This document shows, one piece after another, positions 25,201 to 33,857 of a DNA stretch of 64,000 bases. Positions within the stretch are counted from its first letter, which is position 1; every line of letters begins with the position of its first letter. Under the pieces are notes generated by a model. The model was not told where the DNA came from and did no database searches. It saw nothing but the letters and a program-made list of their open reading frames with translations. The stretch spans positions 30,696,204 through 30,760,203 of the forward strand of contig NC_092640.1 in the NCBI RefSeq assembly GCF_039555335.1, given 5' to 3'. The position numbers and the translations under genes were made by a program. Source of the stretch: Amphiura filiformis (Eukaryota > Echinodermata > Ophiuroidea > Amphilepidida > Amphiuridae).

Positions 25201-27649
25201 CAAATTGAAGGGGCGGCGGAAGAAGAAGGGGCGGCAAAAACAGGGGCGGCAAAAACCACAGGGGTGGGAAAAAGAATTAGTAAATAAAAAAGGGCGGAAA
25301 AATTTGATAAAGCATAAATTTTTTTGAAAAAATGGTACTATACATCAAAATTTCCTGCTTTTCCGCCTGAAACCCTTTTTTTTTTTGCCCTTCACTTTTT
25401 CAAACGACCGAGAAAAAATTGGGTCAACCTTTTCGGGCTGTTGAGGAAGGGGCGGCAAAATTGAATATTCTTCAGCCCCCGGGGTTGGGGCGGCCACGGT
25501 ACGCCACTGTTTGCGCTATCGGCTCGAGTGAGGACTCTGGAAATTCTGCTCAGTGCAAGTGCATTATTTACATGTTACAAGTGACTTCAGTTTTGATGTG
25601 TGCGATTTTTGTTGTTTGATTTGTTGGTTTTAAGGTAATGTCAGAAATTTCTTATTTTCGTGATTTTTAGGAACAGCAAAACCCTGTAAGGATAATCGAT
25701 GCAGAAACTGTGGCTGGTTGGTTCTCTTGTTTCTTCCAGTTTTGCTTCTCCTCTTTGCGTCTTGGTATCATCGCCATAAAATAAGAATTTGGATCCGAAG
25801 GTATATAAATAACTCGATTAAATGTAATGTTAACAGAATAGAGCGACACGTTTGTGAAGGTTCCCATTCATCCATGTATCCAGTATAAAAAATTAAACTC
25901 TTTTAAGATAAGGTGCGATATCGTAACCTCCCCAAAACGCGAGTTCAGTTGAATGGTTTTAAAAAACCATTCAACTGAACTCGCGTTTTGGGCGAGTTTA
26001 CGGTATCGCACTTTATCCTAGGTGCGTCTCTATGTCGTCTATTGATTTGGCGGCAATTGGTCATTGACCAGTGGCAGGGTGGTGTTGCCAGAGGTCGTTG
26101 ATTTTGAGTCAAACTTCTTAAGAATGTTGTTTTATTACTGAGCCCGATTGTTAGTAGCGTGGATTCTGTTACATACAATGTACAACGACCTCTGCTAACA
26201 CCATTCTGCCACTGGTCAATGACCAATTGCCGCCAAATCAACAGACGGCCTAAAGATGCACCTAGTATAAAGTGCGATACCGCACAGTGTAATCGCCCCG
26301 ATATCTTCATGGCAGAAATCGCCATGATGGTAGTCCGCAGCCACGCATGGCCATTTTGTTCCGACCTGTTTAATAGTTCTGAGACGCATAATGGGCCGAG
26401 GGACATCCGACTAAGGCTATTGACAATAGCCTGGTGACTGACCTCTGTAGATGTCAGTGAGCATGGTATACGTCACCACCTCCACCAGTGGCCTACGCTG
26501 CGCTATAGTACCGTGTATCTTCCGTGACCCGAGTGTTTACGAATGAGGGCAGCTGTCTTTTTTTGTTCGGCACATATCAAATCAGAATTTGTGTCAGTTT
26601 TTGAGTTCAAAACGCACGGTTATTTCTCAATACGCAAGCTAACGACTATCATATTCGTTCAACACATATTTTCAAGTGCAAGCCTTGAAATTGGCTTCTT
26701 TAGAATCAAAAAATTACGGGAGATTTTCTACCCCGGTATCCAAAGATTTATCGTCTGAATATCAAATCGTGCATAGAACATACACGTGTATCTATCCCGG
26801 GTATTGATTTTAGTTTCTCTGCTGTACAATGTAATTATTTACCAGGTGATGTCGGTGTGTACCGTAGCCTCTCAAAACGCGAGTACAGTTGAATGGTTTT
26901 ATAATACGGTCGTGGCACTTAGAAGCTTCCGTAGTTTTAAGATTTTGATTTTATAGAATAAACCGACATTAACAGTTTACAAAGACGGGTGTGATATAAT
27001 GTCATTTAATGATTTTTCAAAGCATTCTGCTATCCTTAGTTTAGACAATCATAATACCTATCGTAGACATGGTAGAATTCCATTTACAAGCATAATAATA
27101 TGCCTCTACATGAGTATTTTTTAAGTAAGAGGCGAAGGCAGATGACCTCCACAAAAACATTATTTAGAGTTTGAGCAACTATATTACTGATACAGGCGGC
27201 TGTGCAAACAAGTATTATTGTAAGACCAATCTATTGTAATGTTTTGTGGAAAGTGTCTGCATTTCGTCTCTTTCGTCAACGTCTCTTTTCGTCAAAAAAA
27301 GAAAGAAAAAAAAAGCCCTCTCATTTAGAGGCATATGCTTGTAGATGGAATTCTACGGTATTACTGCAACGCCAATAGATTATAGATTTCAAACTCCACA
27401 ACTTAAATAAATACCGCAATATCAAACTATGCTCATATTTACAGGTGTATTGGGGTTACGATTCCGCATGGGGCCATGTCTTCAGAATTATTGACCGAAC
27501 AAGGCTCCATTTACAGAGAACCCACGACGCAGGATTCAAATCCGGATTCGAATAATTCAGATGAACAACAAAACGATGATGCAGGAATTGAAATAACGCA
27601 AAATTTAAATAATCCAGTGGAAGAACAACATGACGAAACAGCTATATGA
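9435..27649 (+). CDS. Gene A: type I membrane protein with Cys-containing ectodomain and mucin-like stalk (5 exons)
   Basis: I assembled this gene from exons 9435-9476, 20421-20712, 22360-22593, 25671-25800 and 27445-27649. All junctions are GT-AG, with phases 0, 1, 1, 2, and the frame stays open to TGA at 27647-27649, giving 300 aa. Visible order: signal peptide (residues 1-24, hydrophobic LSFLLTVICLA), ectodomain 25-111 with seven Cys, Thr/Ser stalk 112-189, juxtamembrane CxxxxCRNC, membrane span about 205-222, basic stop-transfer RHKIRIWIRR, then an acidic Asn/Gln-rich tail of about 75 aa with one Tyr in GSIYREP. Ectodomain sequons NCS and NRS suggest N-glycosylation; the stalk suggests heavy O-glycosylation. 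Gene B is a tandem paralogue with the same exon phases. The family is not recognised; a cell-surface receptor or adhesion role is inference. Untranslated exons were not identified. Confidence 0.75.
10870..11290. repeat. Purine-rich (GA/GGA) low-complexity tract
   Basis: Contains (GA)n at about 10885-10898 and long G/A-rich runs around 10900-10975 and 11150-11290. It lies inside the large inverted-repeat element. No coding evidence. Confidence 0.6.
11923..12103. mobile_element. Foldback MITE
   Basis: About 80-bp arms: 'gccgacgatcaattgaaaat' at the left pairs with 'attttcaattgattgtcggc' at the right, and 'tcatattgaagatatggatt' pairs with 'aatccatatcttcaatacga'. No coding potential. Confidence 0.75.
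12240..12556. repeat. GTGGCGTA-type interspersed repeat
   Basis: Starts AGTGGCGTAGATTT and ends GGATCTACGCC, an imperfect terminal inverted repeat, with two internal GCGCGCGAAGCGCG palindromes and G-runs. Similar ends occur at 13462-14017. Open frames here are not genes. Confidence 0.6.
12559..12907. repeat. Direct 47-bp repeat pair
   Basis: The segment containing CAGCCAATGAAAAAAGTATT and CACCGGAAATATATTTGTGG occurs at 12559-12606 and again at 12860-12907 with essentially no change. Confidence 0.8.
13015..13352. repeat. Long (ATTT)n microsatellite
   Basis: Dominated by ATTT/TTTA tetranucleotides with scattered ATAT and CATT variants over more than 300 bp. The 103-codon Ile/Phe/Tyr-rich frame through it is an artefact of a 4-bp repeat read in triplets. 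Confidence 0.95.
13462..14017. repeat. GTGGCGTAACCAG-type repeat with polypyrimidine core
   Basis: The ends are GGGGCGTAACCAG and CTGGTTACGCCAC, an inverted pair. Between them lie a G-run, a 'gcgaagcg' word and, at 13727-13950, an almost pure C/T tract. Arg/Lys/Glu-rich frames on the other strand are translations of this tract and are not genes. Confidence 0.7.
14940..15335. repeat. AC-rich intron segment shared with 36595-37500
   Basis: Shares 'gtcagag.aatgga' followed by ACACCC-rich DNA and 'aatgtagttttaccattttt' with the gene B intron copy. It marks the continuation of gene A intron 1 after the large inserted element, in the same order as in the duplicate. Confidence 0.6.
15345..15450. 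repeat. G-run repeat, GTGGCGGCACC type (partial)
   Basis: Starts AGTGGCGGCACCGGGC, then a G-run and 'aaattgccgcaaaagttgat'. It is related to the complement of 59690-59945 and to 61336-61535. Confidence 0.6.
15451..16737. other. Intronic DNA, nothing recognised
   Basis: Part of gene A intron 1. Only short overlapping frames on both strands; no domains, RNA genes or repeats were recognised. Confidence 0.35.
16742..18650. mobile_element. 1.9-kb TIR element flanked by TTAA
   Basis: TIRs of about 55 bp: AGGTGAACCTCATTGAAAAT at the left and ATTTTCAATGAGGTTCACCT at the right, continuing inward through 'aagttatatatcaatggaaa' and its complement. TTAA stands directly outside both ends (16738-16741 and 18651-18654), consistent with a TTAA target duplication. 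No intact transposase is visible, so it is called non-autonomous. It lies in gene A intron 1. Confidence 0.8.
18785..19190. repeat. Scattered word repeat TTCACAGATACGTTACC
   Basis: The word occurs near 18789, 18981 and, with one change, 19149; a shortened CTGATACGTTACC follows at about 19168. Spacing is irregular (about 190 and 165 bp) in AT-rich DNA, so it is not a tandem array. Element ends were not found. Confidence 0.55.
20421..20712 (+). CDS. Gene A exon 2 (ectodomain)
   Basis: The acceptor TTTGTTTCAG precedes 20421 and the donor GTAAGT follows 20712; 292 nt, phase 0 to 1. Encodes LADHTEAF at the predicted signal cleavage, then VCNC, PPPC, ITCP, SVCVK and DELDNGRQYC. These six Cys positions are shared with gene B exon 2; a seventh Cys (FTCEPD) is specific to A. 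A is shorter by about 23 residues between PPPC and the VCVK block. Confidence 0.8.
20738..21606 (+). repeat. Interspersed repeat family R2, copy 1
   Basis: Begins right after gene A exon 2 with 'atgatgcagtcatgtctaca' and ends at 'ggacagtaactgcagtatg'. Near-full relatives lie at 29303-30152 (+) and 37808-38441 (inverted), and a partial inverted copy at 22051-22266. Contains 'acatatccttcctaaaacac' and 'tttaggacatgttacaaaac'. No coding frame survives; the class is unknown. Confidence 0.8.
21902..22045. repeat. GC-rich interspersed repeat fragment
   Basis: 'GGGCTGGATTTACCATTGGG' followed by 'cagggcccccaaat' stands out by base composition from its AT-rich surroundings. This looks like a dispersed repeat fragment; the flanks are R2-related. 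Confidence 0.4.
22051..22266 (-). repeat. Repeat family R2, partial inverted copy
   Basis: The reverse complement of the 3' part of the 20738-21606 copy, including 'cattgacgcgtgacctctac', 'aaaataaccggccaat' and 'taacatgtcctaaattttta'. Together with copy 1 it forms an inverted pair inside gene A intron 2. Confidence 0.75.
22360..22593 (+). CDS. Gene A exon 3 (Thr/Ser mucin-like stalk)
   Basis: Acceptor CTCTTTACAG, donor GTAATC, 234 nt, phase 1-1, so it can be skipped or repeated without a frame change. Encodes about 78 residues made almost only of Thr, Ser and Asp with internal STSIT repeats, ending RPSCKNG. It is typical of an O-glycosylated extended stalk. The DNA is an imperfect ACATCA/ACGTCA repeat, which explains length variation relative to gene B exon 3 (58 residues). 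Confidence 0.8.
22931..23806. mobile_element. Foldback element with about 230-bp arms
   Basis: ACAGCCTGTCTCAAAAAAAA at the left is mirrored by 'tttttttgagacaggctgt' at the right, and the arms continue for about 230 bp (for example 'gtgccacttttactagggaa' and 'ttccctagtaaaagtggcac'). The centre holds a separate hairpin at 23168-23238 (GCTGATGTTGATGCGTC and its complement, loop around CGCCCTTTCGGGGCG). No coding frame. Confidence 0.85.
23861..24921. mobile_element. TIR element with 6-bp target duplication and internal word repeats
   Basis: The ends ACCCGGGGG...TCACT and AGTGACCCCCGGGT are inverted; CTATTC stands directly outside on both sides (23855-23860 and 24922-24927), a clear target-site duplication. 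Inside, 'cacccaatgaccccatattt' and close variants recur near 24048, 24100, 24310 and 24370, and 'ataccctaaatggcgt' recurs near 24500, 24535 and 24572. A shorter inverted relative is at 31945-32424. No transposase. Confidence 0.85.
25141..25515. repeat. GTGGCGTACC-type G-rich repeat
   Basis: A G-rich block with repeated GGGGCGGCAAAAA words, ending 'ggtacgccactg', the complement of the common AGTGGCGTACC start. Intronic. Confidence 0.6.
25671..25800 (+). CDS. Gene A exon 4 (transmembrane)
   Basis: Acceptor TGATTTTTAG, donor GTATAT, 130 nt, phase 1 to 2. Encodes CRNCGWLVLLFL, a hydrophobic span of about 17 residues, then HRHKIRIWIRR as stop-transfer. Gene B exon 4 (44229-44379) is very close in both DNA and protein, the most conserved part of the pair. 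Confidence 0.85.
25906..26019. mobile_element. Near-perfect palindrome (half of a double foldback)
   Basis: Arms at 25931-25959 and 25965-25992 are perfect complements (CCAAAACGCGAGTTCAGTTG and its reverse) with a loop of a few bases. The outer parts 'ataaggtgcgata' and 'tatcgcactttat' extend the pairing to about 114 bp. A diverged single arm is seen near 26871-26905. Confidence 0.85.
26001..26285. mobile_element. Foldback element sharing an end with the preceding palindrome
   Basis: 'ggcggcaattggtcattgac' near 26050 pairs with 'gtcaatgaccaattgccgcc' near 26214; the outer ends 'tatcgcactttat' and 'ataaagtgcgata' repeat the terminal word of the palindrome at 25906-26019. The two structures therefore share the same TIR and probably derive from one family. 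Confidence 0.75.
27069..27363. mobile_element. MITE in gene A intron 4
   Basis: 'ggtagaattccatttacaag' and 'tatgcctctacatgag' at the left are mirrored by 'ctctcatttagaggcatatg' and 'cttgtagatggaattctac' at the right. About 295 bp, AT-rich, non-coding. Confidence 0.7.
27445..27649 (+). CDS. Gene A exon 5 (cytoplasmic tail and stop)
   Basis: Acceptor ATATTTACAG; enters in phase 2 and ends at TGA. Encodes 67 residues after the split Arg, including GSIYREP and an acidic Asn/Gln-rich end. It shows no visible similarity to the tail exon of gene B even though the preceding membrane exon is nearly identical. No AATAAA polyadenylation signal was found close downstream. Confidence 0.65.
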
Positions 27650-27723
27650 AATTTGCCTATACCTCTTGAGGAGCGGACAGACGAATAACGCAAAAAACTG
27701 ATTCCGTCCGCAAGTCTTGTTTT

Positions 27724-28306
27724 TATGGTCCAGGACCACAATGCTATATTGGAACTCCATTATTTTTAAGTTTTTTACACCCGGCGTAACTTACGCTAAC
27801 ATTGATAAAAAATCCACAAATATTTTCGCTACTCCTACCGCGTGTCCACACCTAGTCTACTCCTAGCACTAACGTCGACCAGTTCCACCAATTATTCACT
27901 TCTGGTCGGCGTAAACATCGGCTACCACTTCCGGTATTTTCGTGACCTTTTTCAACCACGGGATATGTAATGTCTTTGTTCCGACCAACAAAAGGGTCAA
28001 ACTTACACCGGGTGCCAGGAGTAGCAGCGTTTACATTGTAACCTAAGCCTGGCGGAGGTTAGACCCAGCTCGCTACTCCTGACTTTTGTCAGGAGTAAAT
28101 CGTCGGACGTACGCCTGGCGGACCTTACGCTGACCATCGTTCACACTGCCACTAGGCCTACTCCTGGCAGCGCCTACCGCTACTCCTAGCAATTTGCGCC
28201 GACCAAGTTCCGCCGCGCGTACGTACGACAATGTGAACACAAGTCAGCGGCCTCAGCCGTGCGGGGCTTACGACATTAATGATTTTGCATTGTGGTCCTG
28301 GATCAC
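27724..28306. mobile_element. TIR element with GC-rich word-repeat interior
   Basis: TGGTCCAGGACCACAATGC at the left pairs with GCATTGTGGTCCTGGATCA at the right. The interior is unusually GC-rich for this locus and repeats 'ctactcctagca'/'ctactcctggca' and 'cgaccaagttccgcc'-like words several times. Non-coding. Confidence 0.7.
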
Positions 28307-28551
28307 ATGTTGTGGACGAAATGATATATTTGTGAAAATACACGGGCTGTATGCATATCTATTTAAATACAAGGAAGGTCTGAATTTTTTTTTATTATTA
28401 CCAGGTTCGGTCTGTATGTATAAATGAAAGTTGATCTTAAGTTGAAAGTTAATCCTGGGGGAGGGGCAGGAGGCAGTGGCGTGCGCAGCACATTGAATGT
28501 GTGGGGGGGGGGCAGGTTGTTCAGTTCCCCCGAATGGAGTCTGAATACCCA

Positions 28552-28898
28552 GCAAACACAAAAACGTTTTAAAAACGTTTTAAATAAGTTATATTTTGGC
28601 TTTTGGTTTAGGTAAAAACGTTTTAATAACATTAAAATGTCGGGTTATATAAAGGTCATGATAACGTTTTAAAACGTTTTTATGAAAACACACTACAACA
28701 ATATTTTTAAATGTTGTCAAAATGTTATTGTAAACTATTTTTGCAAACATTTTTGCCAAATATTGTGTCAATACTAAAATAACATTATGTTAAAATATTT
28801 GAACCCAGCAAACATAGAAATGTTCTTAAAATGTTTTTTTTTCAAAAGCTTTTAATAACATTTAAATGTCGGGTTATATAAAGGTCATGAAAACGTTT
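28552..28898. repeat. AAAACGTTTT interspersed repeat, two units
   Basis: 'acccagcaaacacaaaaacg' starts the first unit and 'acccagcaaacatagaaatg' the second at about 28803; both contain 'aatgtcgggttatataaagg'. Related copies occur at 46990-47270 and 55370-55600 in this window. Confidence 0.8.
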
Positions 28899-28923
28899 TG
28901 GGTTAGGGTTAGGGTTAGGGTTA
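28899..28923 (+). repeat. Interstitial telomere-type repeat (GGGTTA)n
   Basis: About four perfect TTAGGG units in a row. TTAGGG is the usual telomere unit of animals, so this is an interstitial copy. It abuts the 28-bp repeat and then a LINE fragment. Confidence 0.9.
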
Positions 28924-28959
28924 ATCCTGGGGGAGGGGCAGGAGGCAGACCCACTCCTC

Positions 28960-29285
28960 CATGCCTTTGCTTGGTAGCAGAACTGTATACTATAACCCAG
29001 TTCCTATCGTCTGACCAAAGTTCATCAGTTGGGCTTGGTGTAATGAGACGATGTTCTAGAATTCCGGCAATGTCAATACCTGCATCAGCACAGCCCATGA
29101 ATAGCTGATGGATTTTCCCTTGTTGATTAATAGTACGGACAAGGTAGACAGGCGACAATAATCAGGGCCAACAGTTCGTGATGGTGTGCCGAGTTCCCGC
29201 TGGTCCGTCATGGAGTCAACAATAGACTGCCGCTCATCTACCCTCGGAATGTTTGGAGATTTGCTTGTAGTTTTCGTAATCATTG
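28960..29285 (-). pseudogene. LINE endonuclease fragment (minus strand)
   Basis: Two overlapping minus-strand frames (28874-29158 and 29056-29283) together resemble the N-terminal part of a LINE endonuclease (exonuclease/endonuclease/phosphatase fold): residues such as GIDIAGILEHR (expected core Q/LEHR) and WVIVYSSATKQRHGGVGL are typical. The frame changes near 29130, so it is broken. The rest of the element is absent downstream, where a telomere-type tract follows. Confidence 0.6.
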
Positions 29286-29302
29286 AGTTGCAGGGAATTA
29301 TT

Positions 29303-30152
29303 CATGATGCAGTCATGTCTACAGTAGAATTCATCTCGACCTTTGCAGGACTTAAACCCCATTAAAAGCTATTAAACCAAGATAACACTCATTGAAGCAG
29401 CTCAACTGATTAAATCAGATCTTCTCTGGTTGTGCACAAGTGTCTGTTTTCAATGTGCGACATCGCAATAAAGCTGGTATTATAGCTTCAGTTGGGTAAC
29501 CGATTATAAAGGAAACGAAAGGAAACAAAGGTATGTGTACCTTTGTTCACGAAATGAGACAAAGACCTGCTTTTTGTTACCCAGCATTCTTCAAAATGAG
29601 CAACATAATGATTGTTGACTTAACACAGTTTGGAAATAATTTCTTCATATTTTTGGTGTTATCTGTCGTTTACATATCCTTCCTAAAACACAAAAGTGCG
29701 ACCCTCTCCAAACATCTAAATTAGCTAAAAATTTAGGACATGTTACAAAACTATATTTTCTAGAACCTATTTAGAATAGTTTAAATGTAGCTTTTACCGT
29801 TTTTTTGTGGCATCCGTCAGAAGTCTGCGTTTCGATACCAATATTTTCGGTCAAATCTCCATTCAATTAACACGGGGAGTTGGCTAGCTATGCCTTGCCC
29901 TCACTCATATTTTACAAAAGTGCGACCATGTCTGAACATCTAACCTAGCTGTAATTTTAGGTCATGTTAGAGAAATATATTTGCTAGAAGTTTTGGAGAA
30001 TAAATAAAATATTGGCTGGTTATTTTTCACACAGTGATGTTAACTAGGCAAGTGTCCATTCTTTCCAACATACATCATTTTGTTGAGGTCACGCGTCAAT
30101 GGTGAGAGCACTGTGTATTGTGTATAGGAAAACGGACAGTAACTGCAGTATG
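29303..30152 (+). repeat. Interspersed repeat family R2, copy 2
   Basis: Same start 'atgatgcagtcatgtctaca' and same end 'ggacagtaactgcagtatg' as 20738-21606, with high similarity in between. Lies in the spacer between genes A and B. Confidence 0.85.
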
Positions 30153-30159
30153 TTTAGTC

Positions 30160-30952
30160 CAGTCCCAGCAGCTTTACGGGTGATCAGCCCTGTTTCAGCT
30201 TATTTCTGGACACACAGCAGCCGAGATCTACCAATATGCAGTAGTTCGCCTCTGATCTGGAACATGTTGGCCAGTGTTGGAAGGTTGACCAATGATGACA
30301 TGTTCAACACCAGCCTGTTGACCGTTGGGAAGTAAATCTTCCTCTTCCGCGCTTTGGCCCATGATGAAAATTCGGAGCCATTGAGATAGGCTTCTCCAAT
30401 ATGAAGAGAATCACTACGTCCTTGTCCCCTTAGAATACTCAAGAAAACAAAGATGGAGCTTGATGTTCATGGCAAGAAACCTTGGAACTAAACTAGCCCT
30501 ACCAGAAAAACAGCACCCGATCTTACCGCACTGTTCTCCAGCAGTTTAAGGACAAAGTCCGGCCGGAACATATCTCACAAGTGCTCTTGAAAGACCTGGT
30601 ATTAAACCTAACCTAACAAATGCCACGAATACCAAGATAAGAGTAACAAAGGGGAAAGAACACTATCTCATCATGATTGTGTCGCTGACTGTACTGTCTA
30701 CATCGTTGCAGTAGCAAAAACGAATGGCCAGGACATTTGAACATACTGGCCGTTGAATCTGATGGTTTCCTCCGCCCTAAAGCTGGCATGTTCAACAACT
30801 GAGCTAGGGAGGTAGAGGAAGCTCATTCCCTCACTCTGGTAAAATATCAGCCCGCACCTGGGAGCACCCAATGGGAAATCCAACACCAGAAACAGCATGT
30901 TAAACACTTTGCAACCGGGGTTGCAGGTGTTGGTAAAGGTAATTTTCAGCAC
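30160..30952 (-). other. Minus-strand protein-like fragments, unrecognised
   Basis: Open frames at 30200-30442 and 30698-30952 on the minus strand have balanced, protein-like composition unlike the AT-rich noise around them. No domain was recognised. They may be pieces of a decayed mobile element adjoining the R2 copy. No splice structure could be supported. Confidence 0.25.
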
Positions 30953-30989
30953 TTACATACAAACTTTTATTTACAATACAAAAACACTC

Positions 30990-31150
30990 AGATATCATTA
31001 CACAGATTTCCTTTGATTACACTGAATACAAAATCAATACAATTTACTGCAACTTTCAAATCTTGGGTTACATTGATTTAAATGTACACTGTGACGTCAA
31101 TATTTAGTCAATTCCTGCAAATGAGGTGTCAAAATGTGCAGAAATAAATT
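30990..31150. repeat. Solo arm of the 10090-14860 element
   Basis: 'caatacaatttactgcaact' through 'gaggtgtcaaaatgtgcaga' aligns with 14645-14760 in the same orientation. Only one arm is visible. Confidence 0.5.
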
Positions 31151-31439
31151 CTACTTCCAACGCATTTTACAGATTTGTAATACAATTACCCGTTTTTGAA
31201 AAATGGTCATTATTTAAGGGGGGGTTAGTTACTTTTTTTGTGATGTTTATATGTACTATTGATTACGTATCAGTATTAATTTACTTGATTAGTGATTACG
31301 TAACAGCATTAACATGAAATTAATAGTAAAGTAGGTAATGGGGATACGCATCCTGCACAAGAATAAATAAACACAATGGGGAACGATTGCTCGCTACAAG
31401 AGGAAATTTAATAATTTAATAAGAAAGAATGAACAGTTT

Positions 31440-31530
31440 AGAGATCGGAAGGTATTGGGTTCGATTCCCGTGCCGGCACATTCCCTTGCTTTTTTTTTCA
31501 AGTTGGGTTGTGTGCCGGTCGGGATTTGTG
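31440..31530 (+). repeat. Possible tRNA-derived SINE remnant
   Basis: GGTATTGGGTTCGATTCCCG has the form of a tRNA T-arm/B box, followed by 'tgccggcaca'. 'ccggcacatt.ccttgctttt' also occurs at 9590-9620 in gene A intron 1. No complete cloverleaf, so not a tRNA gene. Confidence 0.4.
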
Positions 31531-31944
31531 TTTATTTGTTGTCATGTTTAATTGTAACACTTTGGGTTGGTAAAATGTTCATTCTTTCTTGTGAAATTTT
31601 AATTTTAATTTTAATTAAAATAGACTACACTGCAAAATCACACAAAAAGCGTGCCTTTTAAATTGTAGTATTATGTGATTAAATTAATTTTTTTGGCTTT
31701 TGTTTTTTATTGATGTTGCAAATATAGTTAAAATTGTGTCTTTCAAAATACTCGAATGTAAGTTAGTACGTGCTGGTTGGTGATAAACAATTTCTAAAAG
31801 TTTCAACTGACTTTCAGCACAAAAATCCAACTAACCTTGAATGGCTGATTTCAGTGGTTTTTTGTTTCACATAATGAGATGAGCTTGTAGTCCAACCATG
31901 TTGTTAAACAAACAATCAAACAATACTGTTATTCATGGTCTTGG

Positions 31945-32424
31945 ACCGGGGGGGGGGGCACTTCAATATGAAATGGACATAGGTTTAGGGCTGGCACTTC
32001 CGCACTAAGGGGCAATGGGGTCAATGGGTGAGAGCATGATTTTTGGCATTCGGTGAGAGCAAAATGTAAAAAATATGGGGTCATTGGGTGAGAACATGAC
32101 CCTTTTTTTCAAATGGAACCTTCGGGTGAGAGCCGAAACAGCGCCACAGAAATCTCGAATATCGAATTTCTAGTTCTAAATGGCCTCAAATTTCTTTGTT
32201 TTTTCAAAATAAGTAACAAAATCAGTGATAAATGAAATTTGCTGTTCAAATTGAAAAATAAGGGTCTTTGAGTGACAAATCAAATGGAAAAATAAGGGGT
32301 CTTTGGGTGACAGAGCATGTGTTCGTAAAAAAATATGAGATCTTTGGGTGACAGCGATGCTGAAAAAGGGGGTCTTAACAGCCCTACATACGCGTTACCT
32401 CCAAAGTGGGAGTGCCCCCCCGGT
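31945..32424. mobile_element. Short inverted relative of the 23861-24921 element
   Basis: The ends ACCGGGGGGG and CCCCCCCGGT are inverted. The interior is the reverse complement of the 24000-24440 part of the longer element, with 'tatggggtcattgggtgaga' words recurring. It lacks the 'ataccctaaatggcgt' section. Confidence 0.75.
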
Positions 32425-32639
32425 CTCACATAGTAATCCAGGGCCGACAGCAAGTTATTTCACTCAACTTGAATGAATTAAAAAAAAAATCCTTTATCTC
32501 ATGTATTTATAATCTCACTATAGATTTCTGTCTTGTTTGAATAATACGAATGAGGTGCTCTTTGAGAGAAGACGGTAACCATGGTAACGTTTATATCACC
32601 CCAAAACAACGATTACATGTTCACAATGAAGTAGACTTA

Positions 32640-32975
32640 ACAGTAAGGGTAGACGAGGTATTGTTGGTCGAAGCAGCCAAAAAAATCGATTTTCATTAGC
32701 TAAATCAATATATTATTGAAAAATGACACTTTGATGTTTTGCAAAAATTCATTCTGCAAATCTTATACTTTGAAAACTTGCTTGATTTATTGTTGTTAAT
32801 GACCCGGGTTATGTACGTTTTACTAAAGTGTTGTTGTTTCAGCCCTCTTTACAACATAACTCAAGAACCACAGAATTCTTCTTCTGATCAATGCAATTTT
32901 TGCCGAAGCTCACTACCATTCGCAAGATTCTGTGAACTACCAAATCGCAACAGTTTGAAATAGTTGCTAACCTTC
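32640..32975 (+). repeat. Interspersed repeat family R1, copy 2
   Basis: From 'tattgttggtcgaagcagcc' to 'tttgaaatagttgctaacct'. It gives the uninterrupted order of segments that are split at 38930-39140 and 40060-40150 by an inserted element. Confidence 0.8.
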
Positions 32976-33809
32976 AGCCCGGGCCTTAAGCGTATTCAAG
33001 ATTCAAATAATTGTAATTGAAGAATGATTTTCCAAAACATTTTGACCACTGCTCGTATGACGGGAATTAATAAATTGAAATGAAATTAAACAGATCATGT
33101 GACAGTTTCGTTGATATATATTATAGGTAAATACTATTTCGTGTTAGAACCATACGGTAGTATATGATACAATTATGTTGGCATAATAATGTGACGTCCC
33201 TTAAACATAAAACAGTAAAACTTCGATTTTTCGGCATTTCCCTTTGCGTGTGGTACTCCATTTCGTCATTTCTGTATATTTTCAATACATTGACGGCAGA
33301 ACTCTTTGCGATAACCTTAAACAGAAATTAATTTCAACACTAAACCGATCAGTAGCCTATTATATTTACTAAATCTTGTCTTATCAAGAAGTAAAATCTA
33401 CATTCCCCTCAATGAAACAATTAATACGGACGGAATTAAATAAATTATGACTGAGAAGGAAGTCAAAAACACAAAAAACGTCACAATTCTACCTATTGTG
33501 TTTTATGATTGACCTTGTGCAAGTTCATGTCTGACTGAAAATAAAGGTATTATCCGTACCAGCGCATGCATTGTGCGATTTAACTTGCATTAGCGAGTGA
33601 CGAGCGATCGGTTTTAACAAGTGAATTAGACCACGGCCTTCTGGCGTAAAAATATAAAATTTATAAACCATTGGATAGTTAATAATCGCTCGCCATAAGC
33701 GACTTGGATTATGAAGTTAGCTATAAGAATAAGGAAATGCATGTTCTACACGTTGATAAATACAAATTAGTGTTTGTATTTTGGTAAATATTATGATTAT
33801 ATTGTACGT

Positions 33810-33857
33810 ATGAGTGCTGTGATGGCATGGGGAATTGGGTTATCTTTCTTGCTAACA
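33810..33857 (+). CDS. Gene B exon 1 (signal peptide start)
   Basis: Encodes MSAVMAWGIGLSFLLT followed by the donor GTAAGT. Two codons longer than gene A exon 1 and otherwise matching, which supports the start choice in both genes. Phase 0. Confidence 0.75.

Larger units (their letters stand above)
28449..28948. repeat. 28-bp direct repeat flanking an AAAACGTTTT repeat and a telomere-type tract
   Basis: TTAATCCTGGGGGAGGGGCA plus 'ggaggcag' occurs at 28449-28476 and 28921-28948, identically. Between them lie a G-run, the AAAACGTTTT repeat and (GGGTTA)n. Confidence 0.8.
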
